DNA from: Ancylobacter koreensis
GTDB lineage: Bacteria; Pseudomonadota; Alphaproteobacteria; Rhizobiales; Xanthobacteraceae
Direction: 5' to 3'
Assembly (NCBI RefSeq): GCF_023016525.1
Contig: NZ_JALKCG010000008.1
Location: 62,001 to 126,000, forward strand
Length of the DNA stretch: 64,000 nucleotides
A model generated the notes under the pieces. It made no database searches. It saw nothing but the letters and a program-made list of their open reading frames with translations, and had not been told where the DNA came from. How positions within the stretch are numbered: the stretch's first letter is position 1; every line of letters starts with the position of its first letter. This document shows positions 52,877-61,263 of this stretch, in pieces. A program made the position numbers and the translations under genes.

Positions 52877-53796
52877 TGAAACTCGCGCTCGACGCCGTTC
52901 TGGTCGCGACGCTGCTGGTGCTGGCGCTGTTCAGCCTCGCCGCACGGCAGGCGCGCGCGTCGGCCATCGGCTTCATGGGCTTCGGCCTGGTGCTGGCGCT
53001 CGTCTGGGTGCGGCTCGGCGCCGTCGACGTGGCGCTGACCGAGGCGGCGGTCGGCGCGCTTACCGGCCTGCTGCTGCTCGGCGCGACGTCGCTCGCGACC
53101 CCCGCCGCCCAGCCGTCCCGGCCGCTGCGCCTCGCCCTCGCCGGCTTGTGCGCGCTGGTGGCGGGCGGCCTCGCCTTCCTCGTGCTGGAGGCGCCCGATC
53201 CGGCGCCGAGCCTCGCGGCGGCGGCGGTGGAGCCGCTGGCGGCGCTCGACCTCGGCAACCCCGTCACCGCCGTGCTGCTGGCCTATCGCGCGCTCGACAC
53301 GCTGCTGGAGACCGTCGTCGTGGTGCTGGCGCTGATCGGCATCTGGTCGCTGGCCCCCGATGCCGACTGGCGCGGCGCGCCGATGGTTCCGGGAGCCGAC
53401 GCCCCGAGCCCGCCGCTGCGCCTGCTGGCCCGCCTGCTGCCGCCGGTCGGGCTCGTCGTCGCGGTGCATATCCTCTGGATCGGCGCCGACGCACCCGGCG
53501 GCAAGTTCCAGGCGGCGACGCTGATCGCCGCCATGGGACTGCTGGTGCTGATGGCTGGGCTCGCGCCGGCGCCGAAGCTGGGAAATACGCGGCTGCGCGC
53601 GTTGGTCGTCGGCGGGCCGGCGCTGTTCCTCGCCCTCGGCCTCCTCGGCTTCCTGGTGCCGGGCAGCTTCCTCGCCTGGCCCGAGGGCCTCGCCAAGCCG
53701 GTGATCGTCCTCATCGAGGTGGCGCTCACCACCTCGCTCGCCGTCCTGCTGGCGCTCATCGTGCTCGGCCCCGGCGCTCGGAGGCCGCGCGCATGA
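52876..53796 (+). CDS. Fused MbhD-MbhE-MnhB-like antiporter subunit
   Basis: A 306-residue membrane protein combining three units that are usually separate or parts of MrpA and MrpB. Residues about 1-80 are MbhD/DUF4040-like (AIGFMGFGLVLALVWVRLGAVDVALTEAAVGA). Residues about 85-165 are MbhE-like (GNPVTAVLLAYRALDTLLETVVVVLALIG). Residues about 180-300 are MnhB-like (RLLPPVGLVVAVHILWIGADAPGGKFQAATLIAAMGLLVLM). In common Mrp complexes the first two form the C-terminus of the large MrpA. Here they are split from the antiporter part and joined to B. It overlaps the gene downstream by 4 bases. Confidence 0.8.
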   Translation: MKLALDAVLVATLLVLALFSLAARQARASAIGFMGFGLVLALVWVRLGAVDVALTEAAVGALTGLLLLGATSLATPAAQPSRPLRLALAGLCALVAGGLAFLVLEAPDPAPSLAAAAVEPLAALDLGNPVTAVLLAYRALDTLLETVVVVLALIGIWSLAPDADWRGAPMVPGADAPSPPLRLLARLLPPVGLVVAVHILWIGADAPGGKFQAATLIAAMGLLVLMAGLAPAPKLGNTRLRALVVGGPALFLALGLLGFLVPGSFLAWPEGLAKPVIVLIEVALTTSLAVLLALIVLGPGARRPRA

Positions 53797-54122
53797 GCGG
53801 GCCAACGCTCTATGGCCTCGCCGCCGCGCTGCTGGTCGGGCTCGGCCTTTACGGCGTACTGGCGCAGGCCTCGCCGCTGCGCCGCGTGCTGGCCTTCAAC
53901 CTCATGGGCGCCGGCGTCTTCCTGATGTTCGGCGTCGCCGCCCGGCGCGGCGCGGCGGCCGGCCTGCCCGGCGATCCGGTGCCGCAGGCGCTCGTCATCA
54001 CCGGCATCGTCGTCGCCTTCGCCGCCACCGCGCTCGCCGTGATGCTGATGCGCCGGCTCGCTCAGACACGGGCGGAGGAAGCGGCCGCCGCCGCCTCGTC
54101 TGCCCCGGCGGAGCACGGCTGA
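53793..54122 (+). CDS. mnhC: Mrp-type antiporter subunit C (NuoK-like)
   Basis: A 109-residue protein with three helices homologous to NuoK: YGLAAALLVGLGLYGVLA, LRRVLAFNLMGAGVFLMFGVAAR and PVPQALVITGIVVAFAATALAVMLMRRL, including the PQALVITGIV signature. The Ala-rich tail is dispensable-looking. ATG 53793 overlaps the upstream stop, and its own stop overlaps mnhD. Confidence 0.88.
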   Translation: MSGPTLYGLAAALLVGLGLYGVLAQASPLRRVLAFNLMGAGVFLMFGVAARRGAAAGLPGDPVPQALVITGIVVAFAATALAVMLMRRLAQTRAEEAAAAASSAPAEHG

Positions 54123-55612
54123 TGGCCGCCTCCAGCCCCGCCGGATATCTCCTCGTGCTCGCCCTCGTCGTGCCGGTCATCGGCCTGCTGGGGATGAGTG
54201 TGACGGCGCTCATCGGCCTGCGCCGGGTGGAGTTCGTCGCCTTCCCCGTCCTCGTCGCCGGGCTGGCGGTGGCCGGCGCCATCGCCACGACCGTGGCGGA
54301 GACCGGGGAGGCGCTGACCTATGTCGTCGGCGGTTGGGCGCCGCCGCTCGGCCTCGCCTTGCGCGCCGACGGCGTGTCGGCGGTCATGCTGGCGATGGCG
54401 GCTCTCGTCGTCGCCCTCGTGGCGCTCAACGCCCGCGCGCTGTTCTGTGCCGACGACGCGACGCCGGACGGCCGGCGCGCCTTCGCCTTCTGGTCGCTGC
54501 TGATGGGGCTGTGGAGCGCGCTCAACCTCGTGCTGGTCGGCGAGGACCTGTTCAACCTTTTCGTGGCGCTGGAACTTCTCACCTTCGCGGCGGTGCCGCT
54601 GGTCTGCCTCGACGGGCGGGCGGCGACGCTGGAGGCGGCGCTGCGCTATCTCGTCTTCGCGCTGATCGGCTCGGCGCTCTACCTGCTCGGCACGGCGCTG
54701 CTCTATGGCCGCTACGGCACGCTCGACATCGGCACGCTGCGCGAACTCACCCAACCCGATCTCGCCACCCATGCGGCGGTGGCGCTGATGATCGGCGGGC
54801 TGATGGCGAAGGCCGCTCTGTTTCCGCTGCACATCTGGCTGCCGCCCGCCCATGCCGGCGCGCCGGCCCCCGCCAGCGCCGTGCTCTCCGCGCTGGTGGT
54901 GAAGGCGCCGTTCTTCCTCATCGTGCGGCTGTGGTTCGACGTGCTGCCCGGCCCGCCGAGCCTGCCGGCGGCGCAGGTGCTGGCCGGGCTCGGCGCGGCG
55001 GCGATCCTCATCTGCAGCGTCGTGGCGCTGCGGCAGGAGCGGCTGAAGCTGATGATCGCCTACTCCACCGTGGCGCAGATCGGCTATCTATTCCTCATGT
55101 TCCGGCTCACCGCCGAGCCGGGCGTGCCGGCGTGGCAGACCATCGGCTGGACCGGCGGCATGCTCCAGCTCGTCTCGCACGCCTTCGCCAAGGCGGCGAT
55201 GTTCCTTGCCGCCGGCATGATCGCCGAGGCGCTCGGCCATGACCGCATCGCCGAACTCGCCGGCGCCGGGCGCGCCGCGCCGGTCAGCGTGTTCGCCTTC
55301 GGCCTCGCCGGCCTGTCGCTGATGGGCCTGCCGCCGAGCGGCGGCTTCGTCGCCAAGCTGCTGCTGCTCAATGCGGCGACGCTGGCCGGCGCGTGGTGGA
55401 TCGCCGCCGTGATCAGCGTCGGCGGGCTGCTCGCCGCCGCCTATGTCACCCGCGTGCTCAAGCGCGCCATGGCGACGCCGCCGGCGCCGCTCGCCACCCG
55501 CCCGGTGGCGCTCTCGCGCGAACTGACCGCGTTGACGCTGGCGCTGGTCGCCGTGGCGCTCGGCCTGGTGCCGCTGCAGCCCTTCGAACTTCTCGCCATC
55601 GGCCGGCCGTGA
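54122..55612 (+). CDS. mnhD: Mrp-type antiporter subunit D (NuoN/NuoM-like)
   Basis: A 496-residue proton-translocating membrane protein with about 14 helices. Expected channel residues are present: the helix-5 Glu in DLFNLFVALELLTFAAVP, the helix-7 Lys in GLMAKAALFPLHIWLPPAHAGAPAPASAVLS, the helix-8 Lys in LVVKAPFFLI, the His in LVSHAFAKAAMFLAAG, and the Lys in PSGGFVAKLLLLNAA. The length is usual for MrpD. Confidence 0.9.
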   Translation: MAASSPAGYLLVLALVVPVIGLLGMSVTALIGLRRVEFVAFPVLVAGLAVAGAIATTVAETGEALTYVVGGWAPPLGLALRADGVSAVMLAMAALVVALVALNARALFCADDATPDGRRAFAFWSLLMGLWSALNLVLVGEDLFNLFVALELLTFAAVPLVCLDGRAATLEAALRYLVFALIGSALYLLGTALLYGRYGTLDIGTLRELTQPDLATHAAVALMIGGLMAKAALFPLHIWLPPAHAGAPAPASAVLSALVVKAPFFLIVRLWFDVLPGPPSLPAAQVLAGLGAAAILICSVVALRQERLKLMIAYSTVAQIGYLFLMFRLTAEPGVPAWQTIGWTGGMLQLVSHAFAKAAMFLAAGMIAEALGHDRIAELAGAGRAAPVSVFAFGLAGLSLMGLPPSGGFVAKLLLLNAATLAGAWWIAAVISVGGLLAAAYVTRVLKRAMATPPAPLATRPVALSRELTALTLALVAVALGLVPLQPFELLAIGRP

Positions 55613-55622
55613 GGAGGACGCG

Positions 55623-57254
55623 ATGACGCTTTCCGGCCTGCTGCTCCTCGCCACCCTCGCGACCCCGCTCGCCATGGTCGGGCTGTGCCTGCTGCCCGCC
55701 TTCCGGTGCCGCGTCTTCGGGCTGCTGGCGGTGGCGCCACTGCCGGGGCTGGCGACGGCGCTCGTCGCGCCGGGCGGCACGCTGCTTCTGGCGCCGGCGC
55801 CGTTCCGGTTGGTGCTGGCGCTGGACGCGCCGGGCGCCCTGCTGCTGGGCGGCGCCGCCCTGCTGTGGTCCGCCGCCGGCCTCTATGCCCGCGCCTACAT
55901 GCGCGAGGAGACCGGCCGCGCCGGCTTCGCCATCTGGTGGCTGCTCACCATGGCGGGCAGCCTCGGCGTCTTCGTCGTCGCCGACATGACCAGCTTCTAC
56001 CTGATGTTCTCGCTGGTCAGCCTGTCCGCCTACGGGCTGGTGATGCACGAGAGTTCGGCTCGCGCGGAGCGGGCCGGCTTCTTCTACATCGCGCTGGCGC
56101 TGCTCGGCGAAGCCTGCCTGCTGTTCGGTTTCGTGCTGCTCGCCACCGCCGGCCCGGTGGGCAACCAGCTCATCGCCGATGCGGTTTCGACGCTCGACGC
56201 CTCGCCCTGGCGCGCGGCGACGCTCACCCTGCTGATCCTCGGCTTCGGGCTGAAGATGGGGCTGGCGCCGCTGCATGTGTGGATGCCGCTCGCCCATCCT
56301 GTCGCCCCGATGCCGGCCTCGGCGGTGCTGAGCGGCATCGTGGTGAAGGCGGGGGTGATCGGGCTCATCCGCTTCCTGCCCTTCGGCACGCCGCTGGCCG
56401 ACTGGGGCGGCGCGCTGATGGCGCTCGGCCTCGCCACCGCCTTCTATGGCGTCGCCATCGGCATCACCCAGCAGCATCCCAAGACCGTGCTGGCCTATTC
56501 GACGGTGAGCCAGATGGGGCTGGTGGCCGCCATCGCCGGCGCAGGCCTGGCCATCGGCGATACCGGGGTGACGGGGCTCCTCGCCTACTACGCGCTGCAC
56601 CACATGCTGGTGAAGGGCGCGCTGTTTCTCGGCGTCGGCGTCATCGCCGTCACCGGGAGCGCCCGCCGGCTGCCGGTGCTGGCCGTGATGACGGTGATGG
56701 CGCTGAGCCTCGCCGGCCTGCCCTTCACGTCAGGCGCGCTCGCCAAATACGCGGCCAAGGCCCCCTTCGGCGACGGGCTGGCCGCAACGCTCGCCACCCT
56801 CTCGGCGGCCGGCAGCGCGCTGCTGATGCTGCATTTCCTGCGTCTCGTGGCGTCGACCTCGAAAGCCGCCCCTGAGGAAAGCGCGCCCACCGGCATGGCC
56901 TTGCCCTTCGCGGCCACCGCGCTCGCCTCGCTCGTCGCCGGCTGGGCGCTGCTCGGCCCGGCGACCGGCTATACGCTCGCCAACGTGCTGGCACCAGCCG
57001 CACTGTGGGCGGCGAGCTGGCCGATCCTGCTCGGCGGCGCCCTCGCCGTGCTTCTGTTCGGCTTCGGCCGGCGCCTGCCGCGCGTGCCGGAGGGCGACGT
57101 CGTGGTGCTGGCCGAACGCGCCGCGCCGCTGGTGCGCGCGCTCGGCGCCGGCATGGAGCGGCTCGACGCCGTGCTGCGCCGCTGGCCCATCGCCGGGCTC
57201 TCGCTGGTCGCCCTCGTGCTGGCGCTGGCGGGCGCGCTGAGCCTCGCGCCGTAG
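55623..57254 (+). CDS. Second antiporter-like subunit (NuoL/HyfB-like), probable split MrpA core
   Basis: A 543-residue protein with 14-15 helices related to complex I antiporter subunits. It retains lysines at the helix-7 and helix-8 positions (FGLKMGLAPLHVWMPLAHPVAPMPASAVLSG, IVVKAGVIGLI) and HHMLVKGALFLGVG. At the helix-5 site aligned with the Glu of MnhD, however, it reads DMTSFYLMFSLVSLSAYG, with Ser in place of Glu. It follows mnhD after 10 bases and ends the operon. It is much shorter than MrpA (about 800-950 residues) and lacks the MbhD/E tail, which is in the fused subunit upstream. Confidence 0.82.
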   Translation: MTLSGLLLLATLATPLAMVGLCLLPAFRCRVFGLLAVAPLPGLATALVAPGGTLLLAPAPFRLVLALDAPGALLLGGAALLWSAAGLYARAYMREETGRAGFAIWWLLTMAGSLGVFVVADMTSFYLMFSLVSLSAYGLVMHESSARAERAGFFYIALALLGEACLLFGFVLLATAGPVGNQLIADAVSTLDASPWRAATLTLLILGFGLKMGLAPLHVWMPLAHPVAPMPASAVLSGIVVKAGVIGLIRFLPFGTPLADWGGALMALGLATAFYGVAIGITQQHPKTVLAYSTVSQMGLVAAIAGAGLAIGDTGVTGLLAYYALHHMLVKGALFLGVGVIAVTGSARRLPVLAVMTVMALSLAGLPFTSGALAKYAAKAPFGDGLAATLATLSAAGSALLMLHFLRLVASTSKAAPEESAPTGMALPFAATALASLVAGWALLGPATGYTLANVLAPAALWAASWPILLGGALAVLLFGFGRRLPRVPEGDVVVLAERAAPLVRALGAGMERLDAVLRRWPIAGLSLVALVLALAGALSLAP

Positions 57255-57355
57255 CGATTTCCGCCCGGCCTGTGTCCGTGTCGCGTCTGGTCAGCGGGGC
57301 GCAGGCGCGATATTGCTGCCCGGAAGCGTCCGGGAAGGTGCCCGGCGGAGGCGGT

Positions 57356-58576
57356 ATGCGTCTGGTCGTTGTTGCGTTGGCCTGCGCCCTGAGCGCCGGA
57401 TGTGCCAGCCGCCCGGTGGGCGTGCTGGAGCCGGTCGCGGCCGCCGCGCCGGACACCTCGACCGTTGACCTTCTGGTCGCCACCACCCGCGCGCCCTCCG
57501 ACAATGCCGGCATCGTCTACACAGGCGAGCGCGGCTCCGGCGTCTCGCTCAGCGCCTTCACCGTCTCGATCCCGCCGGACGACCGCCGCGTCGTCGGGCA
57601 GGTACAGTGGCCGCGCCAGCTGCCGCCCAACCCCGCGACCGATTTCGCGGCGGTGAACGTGAAGCCGCTGCCGAGCGTGAAGGCCGCCAAGGGCTGGCTG
57701 GATTCGCATCTGCCGCCGAGCCGGCGCGTGCTTATCTTCGTGCACGGCTTCAACAACCGCTTCGAGGACGCCGTTTTCCGCTTCGCGCAGATCGTCCACG
57801 ATTCCGGCTCGGAAGTGGCGCCGGTGCTGTTCACCTGGCCCTCGCGGGCGCGGGTGTTCGACTATCTGTTCGACCGCGAGAGCACCATCTTCTCGCGCGA
57901 CGCCTTCGAGGAGACAGTCTGGCAGGTGGCGAGCGACCCCCGCGTCGAGGACGTCACCATCATGGCGCACTCCATGGGGGCGTGGCTCGCCATGGAGGGG
58001 CTGCGGCAGATGGCGATCCGGCGCGGCAAGCTGCCAGGCAAGATCAGCAACGTCATCCTGGCCTCGCCCGATGTCGACGTCGACGTGTTCGCCTCGCAAT
58101 GGCGGGCGCTGAACGGCCCGCAGGCGCGCTTCACCCTGTTCGTCTCGCGCGACGACCGGGCGCTGCAGGTCTCGCGCCGCATCGCCGGCGGCGTCGACCG
58201 GCTGGGCCTGATCGACGCGCAGAAATACTACGCCGACCTCGAGAAGTCCGGCATCGTGGTGATCGACCTGACCGCGATGCGCACCGGCGACGACGCGCTC
58301 AACCATGGCCGCTTCGCCGCCTCGCCGGAGGTCGTGCAGCTCATCGGCCAGCGGCTGATCAACGGGCAGACCGTGACGGATTCGGAAGTGAGCCTGGGCG
58401 ACCGCATCGCCGCCGGCGCCATGGGCGTCGGGCAGGCGGTCGGCGGGGCGGCGGGCCTTGCGCTCAGCGCGCCGCTGGCCGTCGTCGACCCGGCGACGCG
58501 CCGCACCTATCAGGGCCAGGTGGAGAATTTCGGCCGCACGGTGACCGAGACCGCCGAGGACCCCGGCGCCGACTGA
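57356..58576 (+). CDS. DUF900-type alpha/beta hydrolase lipoprotein
   Basis: A 406-residue protein with a lipoprotein signal (VVALACALSAGCASRP), then DLLVATTRAPSDNAGIVYTGERG and a DUF900 hydrolase domain: RRVLIFVHGFNNRFEDAVFRFAQI, LFTWPSRARVFDYLFDRES, the nucleophile elbow VTIMAHSMGAWLAMEGL (AHSMG), and NVILASPDVDVDVF with DDRALQVSR. The His may lie in ALNHGRFAAS. The Gly/Ala-rich C-terminal 70 residues have no recognised fold. Substrate unknown. ATG 57356 has a GGCGGAGG ribosome-binding site. It is convergent with gltS, 6 bases apart. Confidence 0.85.
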   Translation: MRLVVVALACALSAGCASRPVGVLEPVAAAAPDTSTVDLLVATTRAPSDNAGIVYTGERGSGVSLSAFTVSIPPDDRRVVGQVQWPRQLPPNPATDFAAVNVKPLPSVKAAKGWLDSHLPPSRRVLIFVHGFNNRFEDAVFRFAQIVHDSGSEVAPVLFTWPSRARVFDYLFDRESTIFSRDAFEETVWQVASDPRVEDVTIMAHSMGAWLAMEGLRQMAIRRGKLPGKISNVILASPDVDVDVFASQWRALNGPQARFTLFVSRDDRALQVSRRIAGGVDRLGLIDAQKYYADLEKSGIVVIDLTAMRTGDDALNHGRFAASPEVVQLIGQRLINGQTVTDSEVSLGDRIAAGAMGVGQAVGGAAGLALSAPLAVVDPATRRTYQGQVENFGRTVTETAEDPGAD

Positions 58577-58582
58577 GCCCGT

Positions 58583-59788
58583 TCAGCGCGCGAGGAAGCC
58601 GATCACCGCCGCGTTCACGATGTCGATGAAGAAGGCCGAGACCAGCGGCAGGATGATGAAGGCGCGCGGCGCGGGACCGTGCGTCTTGGTGACGGCGGTC
58701 ATGTTGGCGATGGCGGTCGGGGTGGCCCCCAGGCTGATGCCGGTGAAGCCGGCCGAGATCACCGCCGCCTGATAGTCGCGCCCCATCGCCGGGAACACGA
58801 CGAAGATGATGTAGGCAACCGCCACCACCGTCTGCACCGCCAGCACGAGCACCAGCACAAGGCCGAGCCCGCCGATCGTCCAGAGCTGCATGCTCATCAG
58901 CGACATGGCGAGGAAGACGTTGAGCGCGAGGTCGGAGACCAGCGCCAGCGCCCGCGTGCGCGTCGGCCAGCGCAGCTGCGGGAACAGGCGCGGCACGGTG
59001 TTGGTGAGCACGATGCCGACCAGCAGGCACACCACGAACATGGGCAGCTTGAGCCCCGTCTTCTCCACCGCGCCTTCCAGCGCGAAGGCGATCAGGATGG
59101 CAACGTTGAGCACCAGCACGGTGCGCAGCAGGCTGACATGGCTGATGTCGTCGGAGGCCGGCCCGCCCACGGAAGCCGGCAGGCCGACGATGGCCTCCTC
59201 GCCGGGCGGGCCCTTCAGCCCGTGGCGAGCGATGAGGTAGCGCGCGATCGGGCCGCCGGCAAGGCTCGCCACCACCAGCCCAAGCGTCGCCACGGCGATG
59301 CCGACCTCCATCGCGCTTGCCACGCCGAAGCGCTCGGAGATCAGCGGCGCCCAGGCGATGGTGGTGCCGTGGCCGCCGATCAGCGAGGCCGAGCCGAGGA
59401 ACACGGTCAGCCCCTCCGGCAGGCCGAGCAGGGCGACCGAGCCGAGGGCGACGAGGTTCTGGATGACCAGGAAGGCGACCGTCAGCGCCAGCAGGATCAC
59501 CAGCGGACGTCCGCCGGCGAGCAGGTCGTCGATGCGGGCATTGAGGCCGATGCCGGTGAAGAAATAGAGCAGCAGCATGTCGCGGGCTTCGAGCGCGAAG
59601 CCGATCTCGACGCCGAAGAAGCGGTAGACCACGAAGGTCGTCAGCGCCGCCAGCAGGCCGCCGGTCACCGCCTCGGGTATGTTCCAGGCGCGCAGCGGCG
59701 GGATCGCGCGGTTGATCCCCGAGCCGGCGAAGAAGACGACGATGGCGATGGTGAAGGTCAGCAGGCCCGAAACACTGATCGCCGTCAT
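58583..59788 (-). CDS. gltS: Sodium/glutamate symporter GltS
   Basis: A 401-residue Na+-coupled glutamate uptake protein with ten or more helices in two inverted halves. Family motifs are GINRAIPPLRAWNIPEAVTGGLLAA, LEARDMLLLYFFTGIGLNARIDDLL, SASLIGGHGTTIAWAPLISERFG and GRDYQAAVISAGFTGISLGATPTAIANM near the end. The length is typical. It lies 20 bases downstream of the GntP-family gene and probably shares its transcript. Confidence 0.93.
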   Translation of the reverse strand: MTAISVSGLLTFTIAIVVFFAGSGINRAIPPLRAWNIPEAVTGGLLAALTTFVVYRFFGVEIGFALEARDMLLLYFFTGIGLNARIDDLLAGGRPLVILLALTVAFLVIQNLVALGSVALLGLPEGLTVFLGSASLIGGHGTTIAWAPLISERFGVASAMEVGIAVATLGLVVASLAGGPIARYLIARHGLKGPPGEEAIVGLPASVGGPASDDISHVSLLRTVLVLNVAILIAFALEGAVEKTGLKLPMFVVCLLVGIVLTNTVPRLFPQLRWPTRTRALALVSDLALNVFLAMSLMSMQLWTIGGLGLVLVLVLAVQTVVAVAYIIFVVFPAMGRDYQAAVISAGFTGISLGATPTAIANMTAVTKTHGPAPRAFIILPLVSAFFIDIVNAAVIGFLAR

Positions 59789-59808
59789 CGTCACTCCGTA
59801 CCCGCCGG

Positions 59809-61260
59809 CTAGAAGCTGCCGACGGCCGATCCCAGCGCGATGACCGCCACCAGCGCCACTATGGCACCGACGATAGCAACCATGACGATGTCGAGGTAGC
59901 TCTGTTTCGGCGTCGTGCCGCAGACGGCGAGCAGAGTCACTACCGCCCCGCTGTGCGGCAGGCTGTCGAGCGTGCCCGCGCTCATCACCGCCACGCGGTG
60001 CAGCAGCGACGGGTCGATGCCGAGTTCGCCCGCGCGCTGAAGGAATACGGGCCCCAGCGCGTCGAGCGCGATGGTGAGCCCGCCCGAGGCCGAGCCGGTG
60101 AGCGCCGCGAGGATATTTGTCGCCACCGCCAGCGAGACCAGCGGCCCACCGCCGATGGAGAGCACCCAGTCGCGCACCAGCGCGAAGGCCGGCAGCGCCG
60201 CCACGACCGCGCCGAAGCCGACAAGGCTCGCCACCGAGAAGATCGGCAGCACCGAGGCATTGGCGCCGGCATCCATGGTGTCGCGCAGCTTGGGCAGCCG
60301 GCGCCGGTTGATCACGACCGTGGCCACGATGGCGACGATCAGCGCCACGGCCACCGACCACACGCCGCTGACCGCCGCCAGCGGGATGCCGCCCCAGCGC
60401 TCCTCGGCGAGAAAGCCGAAATCGAGCCGGGGCAGGATGACGAAGGACATGGCGAGGTTGACGACGATCACCAGCCCGAGCGGCAGCGCCGCGAGCGCGA
60501 TGGAGGGCCGCTCGGCGCTCTGATGGCCATGGGCGATCTCGGCCGGGTCGAACTCGCGCGCCACCGTCGCCCGCTCGCGCAGCAGCGTGTCGTCGAGATG
60601 GGCGTTCACCGGCTGCGCATCGCCCTCGAACCCCTCCCCCGCCCGGCGCGCCGCCGCCTCGGCGCGCCCGAGCCACCACAGGCCGAAGCCGAGCATGATG
60701 GCGGAAGCGATGAGGCCAAGCCCCGGCGCCGCGAAGGGCGTGGTGCCGAAGAACGGCATCGGGATGGCGTTCTGGATCGCCGGCGTGCCGGGCAGCGCCA
60801 TCATGGTGAAGGTGAAGGTACCGAGCGCTATGGCGGGCGCCATCAGCCGGCGCGGAATGTCGGCGACGCGGAACAGCGCCTGCGCCATCGGCGCCAGCAC
60901 GAACAGCGCGACGAACAGGCTGACGCCGCCATAGGTGACGATGGCGCCGGCGAGCACGACCGCGAGGATGGCCCGCCCGGCGCCCAGCTTCGCCGTCATG
61001 AAGTCGGCGATGGCCGAGACCGAGCCGGAATCCTCCATCAGCTTGCCGAACAGCGCGCCGAGCAGGAACAGCGGGAAGAACTGGCCGACGAAGCTCGCCG
61101 CGCTGCCCATGAAGGTCTGCGTCCAGTTGGCGAGCAGCGGCTCGCCCGACAGCAACGCCGCGACCATCGCCGAGAGCGGCGCCAGCAGCAGCACGCTCCA
61201 ACCGCGATAGGCGAACCAGACGAGGAGCGCGAGGCCGAGAAGGATGCCGAGGAGCCCCAT
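59809..61260 (-). CDS. GntP family permease
   Basis: A 483-residue permease with about 12-14 helices. Motifs include FVGQFFPLFLLGALFGKLMEDSGSV, ILAVVLAGAIVTYGGVSLFVALFVLAPMAQ, MMALPGTPAIQNAIPM and, near the end, LAALTGSASGGLTIALDALG and GTLDSLPHSGAVVTLLAVCG. GntP members import gluconate or other hydroxy acids. Similar permeases beside patatin genes and hydroxybutyrate dehydrogenase in relatives suggest a hydroxybutyrate-like substrate, but no dehydrogenase is present here. It lies 3 bases after the patatin stop. Confidence 0.88.
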   Translation of the reverse strand: MGLLGILLGLALLVWFAYRGWSVLLLAPLSAMVAALLSGEPLLANWTQTFMGSAASFVGQFFPLFLLGALFGKLMEDSGSVSAIADFMTAKLGAGRAILAVVLAGAIVTYGGVSLFVALFVLAPMAQALFRVADIPRRLMAPAIALGTFTFTMMALPGTPAIQNAIPMPFFGTTPFAAPGLGLIASAIMLGFGLWWLGRAEAAARRAGEGFEGDAQPVNAHLDDTLLRERATVAREFDPAEIAHGHQSAERPSIALAALPLGLVIVVNLAMSFVILPRLDFGFLAEERWGGIPLAAVSGVWSVAVALIVAIVATVVINRRRLPKLRDTMDAGANASVLPIFSVASLVGFGAVVAALPAFALVRDWVLSIGGGPLVSLAVATNILAALTGSASGGLTIALDALGPVFLQRAGELGIDPSLLHRVAVMSAGTLDSLPHSGAVVTLLAVCGTTPKQSYLDIVMVAIVGAIVALVAVIALGSAVGSF

Positions 61261-61263
61261 AGC

